64,000 bases of DNA from Saxidomus purpurata. Its lineage: Eukaryota; Mollusca; Bivalvia; Venerida; Veneridae. The DNA lies in assembly GCA_022818135.1 (NCBI GenBank), contig JAFMSR010000012.1:23700564-23764563 (forward strand), written 5' to 3'. Below are positions 34,301 through 45,379 of this stretch, piece after piece; within the stretch, counting starts at the first letter, position 1, and the number at the start of each line of letters is the position of its first letter. Made by a program: the position numbers and the translations under genes. Below the pieces are notes generated by a model, which saw only the letters and a program-made list of their open reading frames with translations, searched no databases and had not been told where the DNA came from.

Positions 34301-37300
34301 AACCGGCTAACAACAGTGATTTAGGGCGGAGCGCAGCTCTGTGATGTCTCAGACCTACCTACTGGAAACATAAGTGAAAATCATTATTTTCATACCGCAG
34401 ATATTGAGTCAGTATGGAAAATGCACCTTGTTTTTTTTTAATGAAATAGAAGCATTTGATTGGATGAAATTGTAATTTGCTTTCTTCAATGGAACAGCAC
34501 TGTATACAATACTATAAAATCTATATATAGAGAATACAGTAGAAATTACACGCCTTTTTAGTTTTTTACACAGTTCGACGGAAATACATGTACTGAAATG
34601 CTGACCGTAGAAATAAATACCGTACCGTAGTCAAATGAAGTAATGTCGACTCGGAAATGCACTTCTGGATATGGGTAGGTATCCAGATCAGGTTGTTCAG
34701 TCGTGGTGCTTGCGTCTTTTTTCTTTTTGTTTCCTTTCGGAGTTGTACAGATTGGCAGTTGTGTGACGGAATTGTCTGAAAAACAAGGAAAAATTACACC
34801 TTTCGTCTAACACTGATAGCGTCTGTTGTTGTTGTTTGGGTTAATGAATCGAAGATTCAAACATTGGTTCTTTATTGGCGATATTGACCAATTAATTATA
34901 AGGCCAAATGGGGGTGGGATATAACAGCGTGCTTAGTATAAAGCATCGACTCTTCTTAACAACTCACGTGTGTTTTTCTTTGATTTCAAATAGTATAAGA
35001 GTTAACAAGTTCTCGAGCAAGTCTTTTGAAGCTATAAATAACCTCTCTACATCCTATATAAATATACCCATTATTACTACATTGTAAAATGGTAATTTCG
35101 CTGCAACAAATGCTGAAATAAAATCTTCGCGAATAAAATGTAATTTTACGAAGTTAAAATTATTTGAGTCGGTCCCTAGCAAAAATTGTCTGTGTATAAT
35201 GATTTTGAGACGTCCCCTTCTTGATATTCCTTCATTTGGATGCAGACAAGCGCAAACAAAGAATTTATTTCATCCACTGTCCATATATTTGGTTTTAAGG
35301 TCACTGGGGATGTTATTCCTTTATCAGATACATATAGGTTAACTGCATGTCCTCACATAGCCCAGTTTTAATCATTTGTCCCTTTTAATCTTCATTGAAT
35401 GATACATCATAAAATACCCATTCATGTATTCATGTTTCAGTTCAAGGACTCTATGAAAAATATATATTCCGTACGGATGACAGTAGTCTGATACTGGTTC
35501 TTCCCAGGAACGATGGTTAGGTAAACCCGCCTGTAAAATGACCGATATACGGTTAGAACGGGCGTCATATTTTTGTAAGGCTCTTACGATGAAATATATT
35601 TAAGAAACTAGAAAAAAAACTTTAGTCTTTTCACGGGTATTTTACCGTCAACATCTTCAGGGTTGATGCAATTTGGTTCAGTAGTTATTTTTGTAGTTGT
35701 CGGCGGTTTAGTCGGGATGGTATATGATTCGTTACGACGGAAGTCGGCATAAATATAGAACGTGACGTAATCACCCGGCCATTCAAAGTAGAGACGCGTA
35801 GTATCTTTGCCGCAGAGCGTCCATTTGTTCGCCGCAGACGTGTCAGAGCCTGTAAGTATTTGGAAAACTTGAAAAACATTGTAAACGCAGAAAGAACATA
35901 TGAATCAGTGCTTCAGAATTGATAGTTTTCTCCATCTGAACATGATGTATAGGTTATAGATCTTTATGCATGCAGTGCGCATATAACTGATCTAGAAGAA
36001 AATTGTGATTGAAAATAATAACAATGAGGTCTAGCTCTTATTTAGCATATTATATTTGTTTTTGACCAATAAGGCATTTATTCAGTTTTCTTGTACTTTA
36101 ATTAATCGATATTTTAATTTACGGATGCAATTTTAAAACATTTGCATTTGATTTCTTTTTCTCTAAAATACTATTTTCAGTTTTAACAAGTTTAGAGCCA
36201 TTTAAGATACAGGGGGCAATTTATTGTCTCCGCTTCACTGGGCCTCTGACTTGAAATCACTAAAACCGCTCACTCAATGAGGGTCATGGGTTCTAGACCC
36301 CACTACTGACCTGACTTCTAATATGTGAGAACGTTGAACGTTTCTTGCGGAGGAATGGAGTTCAAAAACGAAATACTATTAAAACGGGTGTTTAATCCCA
36401 TGACAAAAAAAAAATGAAAGAAAAATGATCACGACCTCGGTAAACAGTGACGTATGTCTTGCCACATTCACCCACACTCTCCCCTGCTGTGTCAATGTCA
36501 AGGTCCCAAACGTGAAACTCCCTCCAGTGGATACCAATCCAGCGTTCCACAGTGGTCGATGGCATACCACGCACTATGATGATACACTCCCATACTGTGT
36601 TTCTGTTGGTTAAAAAAATAATCTCTATATTTATTTATGAATAAAATGAAATATGTGAAATTATCATTCGTTTTCATGTTAAAATAACACTGATAAATTA
36701 CGCTGCGGTTGTGGATAAAATTGTTGCAGTGGTGTTTTTACGAATCTAGTTCTAAAATATTGAATACATAACGCTAACATACTAATAAGGGCTCACACGA
36801 GATGGAAATAGTAGAAGTACATACATACATATCACGTGTTCTTTTCTCTCATGTAATAAGTAACTTATCTGACATTCTAATTTGTTGACTAGATACATGT
36901 ATATCGTGTTTAATATTCAGGAGCTTTAATGTATGTATTATGAAACTGACTTGAAATAACGTTAATGTATCCAAAGGGACGGCATGCAAAATGCATTTTT
37001 ATACAAATAATTAACGAATTTCCACCGCACAAACCGATATAAACACTTTGATGACGGTTGATATTTACAAAAAACGTGAAGAGGAGTTTCAGTAATCGAT
37101 ACAGATAATCGATTTTCCTTTTTGTTTGAATCATGTCTGAGTTGAAATACATGTACAATTGTAAAGGACAAAATGTTGTAGTTAACTATATAAGTAGCTA
37201 AGGTAATAATTCTTGAAATATCAGTTGAATTAACTAAAAAAGGGATCTTATCTTTCATGTAAAGATTTGATTGGATTTTTAAACTTGTAAGTATTTCATT

Positions 37301-38566
37301 TCATAAACACCTATCTACATGTATATCTATTTATACGTACATTGTGTTTATTTCATATTCTATACATATTTTAATTACTTTGCAGATACGTAAAGTATTT
37401 GTGTTATATAGACAGGCTGTTATTATTTTTTCATATTTTATATAATTTTGACTCTTATTTATTTCATACAATATGCATTTTTCATACATTCAGATCGCTC
37501 ATACATGCATGAAATAATTCCATACATATAAATCTGACTGGATTTTATTTTATGCCTGCATTTCATATTATACAGACTGTGCATGGTTTCAATTTATGCA
37601 CGCAAAAATAGAACTTGATCGTTTTTCTTTCTTTGATCAACGAGCAAGCTCTTCCGTTGATGCGAAGATTGACTGTTAAAATCAAACTATTCTTACCGCC
37701 TGTAAAAGACATGGGTCAAAATCTTGGACAGTAATTGTACAGTCAAACATGTGAACAAAGACCACTATTGGGACGCTACAAACGTGGTCCTTGTTTGCAG
37801 GTGTTTCTACCATAGATGAATAGTGCACTGTGATCTCCCTGCTGGCCTATATTCGCAGGGTGTTTTAACACAGGTTTGTCTGTACCTAATATCCATCGGC
37901 GGCATGAGGTCTTGTTCTGTGGATGGCTGACGCTTGTCGTAGTCCACTTCTTCATCAAACTCTATCACGGACAGCTGGTCCGGGCCGAGTACATGACCGC
38001 ATGACTCCGTGGCATAATCTGTAACACGGAGGAAGATCAGTTATTTAAAAAATGATGTTTGATTAGGTCCAAGAAAATTATTTCGTTTAATTTTATGGCG
38101 ATTTCGTTGTCCTAACACACAACTGGTGTAACGTCGATTCTGGTTGGTTACGTAAATAACGTATAGTCACAAATTTGAGCGATTTGTAATTCGCATTTTA
38201 GGGTTTTGTGCGTTATCAAGACCACCCGATTAAGACCACCCTCAATATTAAGGCCAGGCATTTCAGAACCAATTGCTCAATTTCGTAGTAAAAACGTCTC
38301 CCTAATAAGACCGATTCATTAAGAAGACTACGTTTTACAGATCCGAAGGGTGGTCTAAATACAAGAACTTCACTATCATATATACTAATATTATAGAACC
38401 TGGATCACACAGAATAATCTTTTTAAATTTGAAACAAGTTTATATCAATAGAGGTAATAACAACTTTTTTTCATGCTATATACTTACAACGCTTTGCTGC
38501 ATCCACACTGGTGTATAATAGTAAAAATCCGAGGATATATATCATCATTTTATTATATTTTAACAT
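31359..38566 (-). CDS. CUB-like single-pass membrane protein, eight exons
   Basis: Coding exons (minus): 38566-38488, 38018-37886, 36602-36436, 35849-35646, 34775-34626, 32788-32510, 31754-31686, 31564-31359. Every intron is GT-AG and all phases agree, giving 1287 nt and 428 residues. Residues 1-23 are a signal peptide (hydrophobic MMIYILGFLLLYTSVDA); a second in-frame ATG at 38548 would remove six residues. Residues about 30-165 form a divergent CUB-like domain with Cys33, 77, 117 and 139 and the motifs WIGIHWREFHVWDLDID and KWTLCGKDT. Asn166 is in a glycosylation sequon. A Thr/Pro-rich stalk (TTTPVPTTTTEAP) precedes the membrane span at about 269-287. The tail has a Cys cluster (310-327), a basic RKKRS and a Gly/Asn/Pro-rich end. 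Role inferred as a cell-surface receptor or adhesion protein. Introns 6 and 3 contain SINE-like sequence. The model rests on splice logic, not on expression data. Confidence 0.82.
32190..32500 (-). mobile_element. tRNA-derived SINE inside intron 6 of the CUB-like gene
   Basis: The minus strand shows a B box (CCGGTTCGAATCTCG at about 32459-32473) and runs to a 3' end at 32194-32214 (GGGTCGGCCGGGACTATAAA). The same 21 bases occur at 40210-40230 on the plus strand, so this is a family terminus. The head starts within about 30 bases of the splice donor of exon 6 (32509). Confidence 0.5.
32850..34600. other. Intron 5 of the CUB-like gene
   Basis: 1.8 kb of AT-rich intron. Short frames on both strands (32927-33193, 33113-33310, 33816-34081) have no homology that I can see and lack splice or start context. 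Confidence 0.6.
36230..36310 (+). repeat. tRNA-like SINE fragment in intron 3
   Basis: GGGTCATGGGTTCTAGACCC contains a B-box-like sequence. The A box is unclear. It is adjacent to exon 3 of the CUB-like gene. Confidence 0.3.
38218..38355. repeat. Pogo/Tigger-like terminal fragment in intron 1 region
   Basis: Contains ATTAAGACCACC, AATAAGACCG and GATCCGAAGGGTGGTCT in opposed orientation, resembling the ends of pogo-type transposons, which mimic a repeated (A)TAACGACC motif. Degraded; class tentative. It lies in intron 1 of the CUB-like gene. Confidence 0.35.
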
Positions 38567-38743
38567 AATAAAATGATTTTGATAAAACTCGAAAACTGCG
38601 AAAACCCGTATTCTCTTTCACATGTAGTCACACTTTAAAAAATTTATTTATCATTTGATTATATGTTTACATAATGAAATGATATTTACTAAAAGTCTAA
38701 AACTGCGAACACGCGAATTCTCTTTCACATGCAGTTTACACTT
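38544..38743. repeat. ~107-bp tandem duplication over the 5' end of the CUB-like gene
   Basis: 38544-38636 and 38651-38743 are diverged copies sharing ATTCTCTTTCACATG and AAAACTGCGAA. The downstream (transcript-proximal) copy contains the start codons at 38566 and 38548. The upstream copy lies where the promoter and 5' UTR should be. Confidence 0.75.
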
Positions 38744-38759
38744 CAAATAACTTCTTTTT

Positions 38760-39125
38760 TATACCAACGCAAGTTAACTATAAACTGGCTAACAATCCAT
38801 GGGCGCCTTTATGGCATTACCCTGCAGTACATGATCACATAAATAATTTTGTTTACATTTTATCACAAGAAAGTATTTTACTTTTGCCAATTTTTATTGT
38901 TTTCTTTTCGAGGCAACGCAACCGCCAAGCTCTGGAATGTCATTACTGCGATCTTAAACGACATTTGGCTCATTACTCAGTGATATTTACACAAAACAAT
39001 TATTCTCCCGATCCCTGTATACGTATCTTGATTTAATTTCTTGAAATAAAAGTTTATCTACTTAACAAATAAAGATATTATACCAAACACAGATTGTTTT
39101 AAAGCTGATAATAATTTTCAAATTT
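38760..39125. other. Upstream region of the CUB-like gene
   Basis: Upstream of the duplicated 5' segment. AT-rich; no TATA or initiator can be singled out. Confidence 0.4.
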
Positions 39126-39129
39126 ACAT

Positions 39130-39300
39130 ATACAGTAAACATCGTATATTACGAACATCTTTGGACCATTTAAATTTGTTCTTTGTATCCGGAGTTTGTT
39201 GTACTAACCCATAAAGCATTTTCATATTAAATAAAGAAGGAAAAAACATCGGATCCAAACAATTTGTTTCAGGGACCTTATATCCGGAATATTGCTAAAC
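39130..39300. mobile_element. Pogo/Tigger-like terminal fragment
   Basis: TACAGTAAACATCGTATATT, then ACGAACATCTTTGGACC and TTCTTTGTATCCGGAGTTTG. This has the layout of Tigger ends (CAGT start, repeated TACGAAC/GTTC..TATCCGGA). No transposase remains. Confidence 0.5.
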
Positions 39301-39389
39301 CAGGTGTTTAGATATTCGAATAGAATGCTTAGATATTCGAATAGAATTAAATATCACATTGCGCTTGTTGTTTATAAGACTACAAAAAA

Positions 39390-39905
39390 ACTAGTACCAA
39401 TATATATAATGTAACTTGTTAACCTTTTCCAGCAAAGAAGTCTACAATCTTAGATCCATTAATAACAATAACCTGTCTTTACCAAAACATAAAACAAATA
39501 TATTAAAATCGTCATTTTCATATGCTGCAGTACACATTTGGAATAACATATTCCTGTGCATATTCGTCACTCTAAATCTGTAACGTTGTTCAAAAAGAAT
39601 TATAAATTATATTTGTTACATAATCAAAACTAATTACAAGTAACACATTTAGTTTATAATGAGGTTAATTTGTAAATATATTCTATTTTGCTATGATGCT
39701 ATTTTTCTGAGTGTCTGTCAATGGGTTTTGTGTTGAAAGTGTTTGTACTTGCATGTGTGCAATTTTGTGAATGTATGTATTTGTATGAACGTTTGTTATT
39801 TATGGAAGGCCACAATAAAATTGTGATGTATATGCAAATTTGTATAAATGTCTATTTGTGTTACCTTCGTGAAATAAAGATTTTATTATTATTATTATTA
39901 TTGTT
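39390..39905 (+). mobile_element. LINE 3' end (CR1/L2-like) with (ATT)n tail
   Basis: A decayed frame at about 39480-39640 reads FSYAAVHIWNNI, the C-terminal motif (F-S-x-x-A-x-x-x-W-N) of CR1/L2-type reverse transcriptase ORFs. The 3' UTR ends GAAATAAAGATTTT followed by (ATT)n at 39884-39902. 5'-truncated and ORF-broken. Confidence 0.6.
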
Positions 39906-39957
39906 ATAAACAGAGTTCACTGTACCACTGAATCATATTCCTGATGGTTTAAAGTTA

Positions 39958-40235
39958 TATCACGTGTAATGTTCGAAATGGCCATATTGGATTATGGCCA
40001 AGAATGGAGCTTTAAACACAGTTGATACTTTGAACATGTAAGAAAAAGAGTTCTACTGAATTAGATTTCGTATTGAAAGGCATAAATGAAAACGCGTGTA
40101 AATACCTCACATAGAGGAAGGAATTTCATTTTTGACTACAATAGTCAAACGAGATTATGTTTTTTACAGATTTCCTCTATATTCAATGGAATGAAACTGA
40201 GATATCCTAGGGTCGGCCGGGACTATAAACAACCA
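39958..40235 (+). mobile_element. SINE/MITE copy ending GGGTCGGCCGGGACTATAAAC
   Basis: Ends at 40210-40230 with 21 bases identical to the end of the SINE at 32194-32214. It contains the small palindrome TTTGACTACAATAGTCAAA (about 40133-40151), also seen in the foldback MITE at 21.8 kb. Its left boundary is uncertain. Confidence 0.4.
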
Positions 40236-40369
40236 CTTTGACAGTGTTCATTATTCTTATAGTTTTAATAATTAAATAGTTGATTGGGGCTTTGAACATT
40301 AATATTACCATAAGGTGAAAAGTTATAACCATTTTACGATTTAGGGCATATGATCAACCCGGGAGAAGG

Positions 40370-41748
40370 ATTTGTTCAAATCACTGTTGAAAACTGTAAA
40401 AAGTTACTGTCATGTAGCTTTTGTATTTTTGACTTTCTCTTTGTATTTCCGTCTCCATAAAAAAGTCCTAAAATTAGTTAATAGACTAAATACAGTAAAA
40501 CCTGGAAACGAAAGTCACCGGTTTGAAAAAGAAATGGTAGTCAATGATAAAAGATGCTTTTTTTCTAAATTTTCTTAACAATAAAGATTTTTACAACTAG
40601 ATCTTCTATCAATTTCTCATAAAATTTACATAATAATTGTGAATCCATCAAATATTCATGTATTTCCCCGAATACCCTAGGAGAAAACATTTATTATTCA
40701 CATGAAATTTCGGATCATATATTTCTACAATATCCGTTACTTCTGCAATTAAAGACTGTGTGTACGTACATTCTTAAAACAAATGGAGTAAAGTTTCTTT
40801 TTCTTTTTTGCAGAAAGCACATAAATCTGTAGTGACTTTGTTCATTTTAAACAATAAGTAATTTGTTCCTAGAATTCTATTTATTTCCATTCTGGATTCT
40901 GAATTGTGAAGACACTTTCCCATTTTTCTTCACAAGAGGGAGTATCTGTATTTTTATCAATTCGATGTACATGTAATGTATGCCTTTTTTGGCGCTTAGT
41001 ATAGACTTTAGATAATAGGGTATTATAGGTAATACATATTCTATCTCCAATATCTCTTTTCTCACTTAAGTTTTTAAAAACAAAGCTTTTATTGTATTTT
41101 GTATTCCTGCATATAATAAAAAGTTAATTTTTAAGCCTGTTCTTCTTTCCAATTCTTGTCGGTCAATAAAAATGCCATCCTTATTCACTATATCTTTAAT
41201 ACATCTAATTCCTTTCTCATACCAAGACTTTAGAAATATTGATTTTCTTTCAATTTGTAAAAAAAGATTATAAAAAGAGGCATTTCTAGAAAATTAATCA
41301 TGGTAATGATAGGTAGAACGTCTATTAGGTTTGTATATGATAATAATACATCCTTCCAAAAATTGTTTTTCAACTGCTTTACTATGATTTGTACATAATC
41401 TTTACCCAAATTAAACATCTTCTCAAAATAGACATTACTTCTTATCAAGCTATAACATTTATTGCTTGGAGTATTTATTACTCTTCGTAACCATGTGAGT
41501 TTTAAACTTTTCATATAGACAAAATTATCGATCATTTTAAGACCACCATCAGTATAATCCTTAACAAATACAGAGCTTTTAATCTTTGATGGTCATTGCC
41601 AAACAAAATCATAAAAAAGTGCTTGTACTTGTTGTAAGATTTGTATAGTTGGATTCGGTAAAAATATAAAAAGATGAGTTAATATTGGCAAGAGAATTAT
41701 ATTTATCACTGTTATTCTACGACTCGTTTCTTCCAATACTGAATACTG
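40370..41748 (-). pseudogene. C-terminal segment of the L1/Tx1-like ORF2
   Basis: Frames at 41814-41593 (INIILLPILTHLFIFLPNPT), 41535-41230 (Trp/Leu-rich thumb region) and about 40860-40760 (TDLCAFCKKEKETLLHLF) follow the order of the Tx1-type ORF2 C-terminus, with a Cys-containing motif near the end. Several stops and frameshifts separate them. From 40760 to 40370 only a decayed frame remains. Confidence 0.65.
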
Positions 41749-41757
41749 TTTTTTATC

Positions 41758-43101
41758 ATGAGCGTCAATTTGGTAGGTAGTAGGTAGTTGGTAGTTGGAT
41801 ATTCGAATAACCAACTACTAGTTGGTAGTTGGTTATTCGTAATTCCAAACTATATAATAACTGGTAGTTGGTAACTCAATACACTATCACCAGAAATGAA
41901 ATGTTCAAACACACCATACCCCTTCCTTAACACAGAATAAAGCAGGGGACCTAGTTGGTTATAGTGTGAATCCCCAACTACCAACCAGAAGGTAGTTGGT
42001 AATTCGAACTTTACATGTATTCCTCTCAAAATAGAAAGTATTTCCCGGAAGAAATGTAACTGATATATAACAAGATAGATGTGTTCTACGACATGGTAAC
42101 ATGCCCTTCTCCTTACGTCCACCAGGGGACTCAGTTGGTTATTCGCGTTAATCTCCAACTACCAACCAGAAGGTAGTTGGTAATTCGAACTTTGCAAGTA
42201 TTCTTCTCAAAATAGAAAGTATTTTTCTGGAAGAAATGTAACTGATATATAACAAAATAGATGTGTTCTACAACATGGCAACACCTCCTTCTCCCTACGT
42301 GCACTAGGGGACTCAGTTGGTTATTCGCGTGAATCCCCAACTACCAACCAGAAGGTAGTTGGTAATTCGAACTTTACATGTATTCCTCTCAAAATAGAAA
42401 GTATTTTTCCGGAAGAAAGGTAACTCATATATAACAAAATAGATGTGTTCTACAACATGGTAACACCCCCTTCTCTCTACGTCCACCAGGGGACTCAGTT
42501 GGTTATTCGCGTGAGTCTTCTTCACGCGAATAACCAACTGAGTCCCCTGGTGGACATAGGGAGAAGGGGGTGTTACCATGTTGTAGAACACATGTATATT
42601 GTTATATATCAGTTACATTTATTCCGGAAAAATACTTTCTTTTTTGAGAGGAATACATGCAAAGTTCGAATTACCAACTACCTTCTGGTTGGTAGTTGGG
42701 GATTCACGCGAATAACCAACTGAGTCCCCTAGTGGACACGGGGAAAAGGGGGTGTTGCCATGTTGTAGAACACATCTATCTTGTTATATATCAGTTACAT
42801 TTCTTCCGGAAAAATACTTTCTATTTTGAGAGGAATACATGCAAATTTCGAATTACCAACTACCTTCTGGTTGGTAGTTGGAGATTCACACGAATAACCA
42901 ACTAGGTCCCCTGCTTTATTCTGTGTTAAGGAAGGGGTATTGTGTGTTTGAACATTTCATTCTGGTGATAGTGTATTGAGTTACCAACTACCAGCTGTTA
43001 TATAGTTTGGAATTACGAATAACCAACTACCAACTAGTAGGCAGTTGGTTATTCGAATATCCAACTACCAACTACCTACTACCTACCATAATGACGCTCA
43101 T
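41758..43101. mobile_element. 1344-bp foldback element with 9-bp target duplication
   Basis: Flanked by TTTTTTATC at 41749-41757 and 43102-43110. Ends are inverted: ATGAGCGTCA at left, TGACGCTCAT at right, followed by GGTAGGTAGTAGGTAGTTGG and a stretch rich in AACCAACTACC. The interior is inverted repeats of a ~182-bp unit, three in the left arm (41951, 42130, 42311 onward) and two in the right arm, meeting at a 7-base spacer (42515-42521). A 9-bp duplication with long complex inverted ends suits a non-autonomous Mutator-like element. Frames of 69-102 codons in it, on both strands, merely reflect the repeats. Confidence 0.85.
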
Positions 43102-43262
43102 TTTTTTATCTTATCAATTTTCTCCAAGAAATTCAATTCAATAATTTTTTCTAGATCAATGTGGAACACAAGTCCAAGAAGTTTAAATGACGTTGTATCC
43201 CAGTTTAATTTCCGTTTCGTTTTTATTGATCTTGTTGAGTATCTCAGGGATCCTATCCAAAC

Positions 43263-43392
43263 CACAGGTGAGTGTAGCGTAGCAGGGACCCAAACAGTGA
43301 ATGTTAGATAAAAATGGAGATATACAGTAACTAGGCTATTTTTAACTAAAAATCACTGTAAAAATCACCCTGGTACGCTACACTCACCTGTG
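43263..43392. mobile_element. 130-bp hAT-like MITE with 8-bp target duplication
   Basis: Terminal inverted repeats CACAGGTGAGTGTAGCGTA (43263-43281) and its reverse complement (43374-43392), flanked by ATCCAAAC at 43255-43262 and 43393-43400. An 8-bp duplication and short inverted ends fit the hAT superfamily. It interrupts the LINE ORF between KTQSCCLD and RIPEIL. Confidence 0.85.
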
Positions 43393-43400
43393 ATCCAAAC

Positions 43401-44542
43401 AACATGATTGTGTTTTGTCAAAATTAACCTTTAAGCCGGAGTACATTGCAAATTCCTTTAAAACCTTTAGAGTATAATTAAGTGAATTATCAGTTCCGTC
43501 TAAAAGTAAAGAAGTATCATCTGCGAACTGACTAATTTTGTTTTCAATATCATTTATAACAATACCTTTTATATCCTTACTAATTCTTATCTTGTGTGCT
43601 AGAATATCTGTACATAAGATAAAAATATACGGGCTTATTGGGTCTCCTTGACGACACCCACATTCGACAATGAAAAAATCAGACAGGTACCCATTCAAAA
43701 GAACCGATGTAACTTATATACAGTGTTCAGCAGAGTTATGGAACTCCAGTTTTTCATATATTGCCTTGATTTATTACGTTTTGGTATACATGTGATAATA
43801 CCTTGTTTTTGTGTCACTGACAATTCACCTTTCGCAAATGCATAATTTATTGATCTTACTACAAACTGTCCGATCTGTTTCCAAAACATTTTAAAAACAT
43901 TTGAAGTAAATCCATCAGACCCCGGACTTTTATCATTTTTCATATTTTTTAAAGTTTCAGTAACTTCAGTTTTATTTTCTAAAAAGTGATCTAAATTAAT
44001 TTCATTCAAAGAGTCGGTTTTGGAATAGAGTTTCTTATAGAACGTTCCTGCTTCGTGCAAAATTTCATGCTGACTGTAAACAACTGTTTTATCATCTTTT
44101 TCTAAAAAAGGAATAGTTTTACTTATGTAATGGTTCTTTTCTAAATTACAAAAAAAAAAAATGATGATTTTTCTCCGTCATCAATCCAATGAGCCCTTGA
44201 CCTAATAAAATATCCTCTCATTTTTTCCTGCCTAAAATTTTGTAATTCTGTTTGCAAAAGCAACGAAGTTTCTTTGTTATGTTCAGAAAAACTGTCTTCT
44301 AGCTCCTTTATTTTTAGAATATGATAATCTTCCCTAGTTTTCCAACATTTGGTTTTGTTGCTGGAATATCATATTGTTTTTCCTCTTATTTCCATCAAAA
44401 GAGTCTCTAAAATAAGTTGATCATCTATCGTAAAGTGTAAGTACTCGTTACTTATGTCAGACTTATTTGAAATTTATTTGAAATATTATATACCGGGACA
44501 CAATATTGTAATTTGACATCTTCAATTATTTCATTGATACAT
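43401..44542 (-). pseudogene. Reverse transcriptase segment of the L1/Tx1-like LINE, internally deleted
   Basis: Reads YLKCINEIIEDVKLQYCVPVYN region (about 44540-44475), DQLILETLLMEIRGK, RSRAHWIDDGEKSS, then NDKSPGSDGFTSNVFKMFWK and TLLNTVYK (to 43696). It resumes at LLNGYLSDFF with CRQGDPISPYIF and QFADDTSLLLDG (the FADD catalytic box). About 100 residues expected between these blocks in this family, including the first catalytic Asp, are missing. A frameshift accompanies the deletion. Confidence 0.75.
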
Positions 44543-44796
44543 TTAAGGTAGCGCTTTTGGGTCGGCTCAGTGGAGTTAATTACCCATTTAGACAATAACT
44601 GTATCATATATTTTGTATCTGTTATATAGATTATGACTAAAACAAGTCGTTTCATGATTTTTAAAACTTATTTTTGTTTTTTGCCTTTGATATTGTATGA
44701 TATTTGATAAATTTCGTAAAATTTTGAACAGCGATAGCAAAGCCATTTTTGCGATTTTTACCACTAAATTCATAAAAAATGTACATAAGTATAATG

Positions 44797-44954
44797 TCTA
44801 GGGATCCGTGTCACGGATTTTCCATATCATTCTTCAAACAAACAAAAATTAATATCAAAGAAAATGCAGCATTTTTTTCTGACCGCTTGTTACGTATTTA
44901 AAGATAATTAATCCCCTGACCAATTTATCAAAAATTCCTGACACGGATCCCTCC
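44797..44954. mobile_element. Short MITE with inverted GGGATCCGTGTCA ends
   Basis: TAGGGATCCGTGTCACGGAT at the left end is matched, inverted, by TTCCTGACACGGATCCCTCC at the right. The interior is AT-rich. It is nested in the TTAA-flanked insertion. Confidence 0.6.
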
Positions 44955-45329
44955 GTAATTAATTTCTCTTTAAACTGGTCCAAACCACATGTTAATCGAC
45001 CTCCAATTAACAAAATTATGCTTGTTCAAAGTTGACACATCTTCCTTCAAAGCAAGTGTCAAAAAACGCCGATTTCTAAAGACACTCATGATTTGATTGG
45101 ATTATATGAAACAAAACCCGTTTAAATGCATCCAATTATACGTAAGTACAATTATATGGTAATCCATACAATAGTTTACCCTGTCATATCAGAAAAAATA
45201 CAAGATCCGCCCACAAAATCATTTTAATGCGATATTTACAACTTTTTCTTCGTGTTTTATTGCTTCTACGGTATTTTGACAAGACGGTCACGTGATTATC
45301 TAAAGTATTTGAGGTACACAGCGGGGAAA

Positions 45330-45376
45330 ATGGAGAAAGTTGAAAGAGAACTTATATCTGCAGTACAGCCGGCGGG
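45330..45376 (+). CDS. Candidate first coding exon, unknown
   Basis: An ATG in good context (GGGGAAAATGG) opens 15 codons, MEKVERELISAVQPA, ending at a plausible donor (GCGGG/GTAATT). Upstream within 50 bases is GGTCACGTGATTATC, an E-box-like sequence. No following exon could be identified in the next 1.5 kb and the peptide is too short to place. It lies within the TTAA-flanked insertion, so it might be the start of that element's own gene or chance. Confidence 0.25.
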
Positions 45377-45379
45377 GTA

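Noticed and set aside
41850..42905. Five related frames of 69-102 codons on both strands (NNQLSPLVDVGRRGCYHVVE-like)
   Set aside because: They come from the inverted 182-bp units of the foldback element and are symmetrical about its centre.
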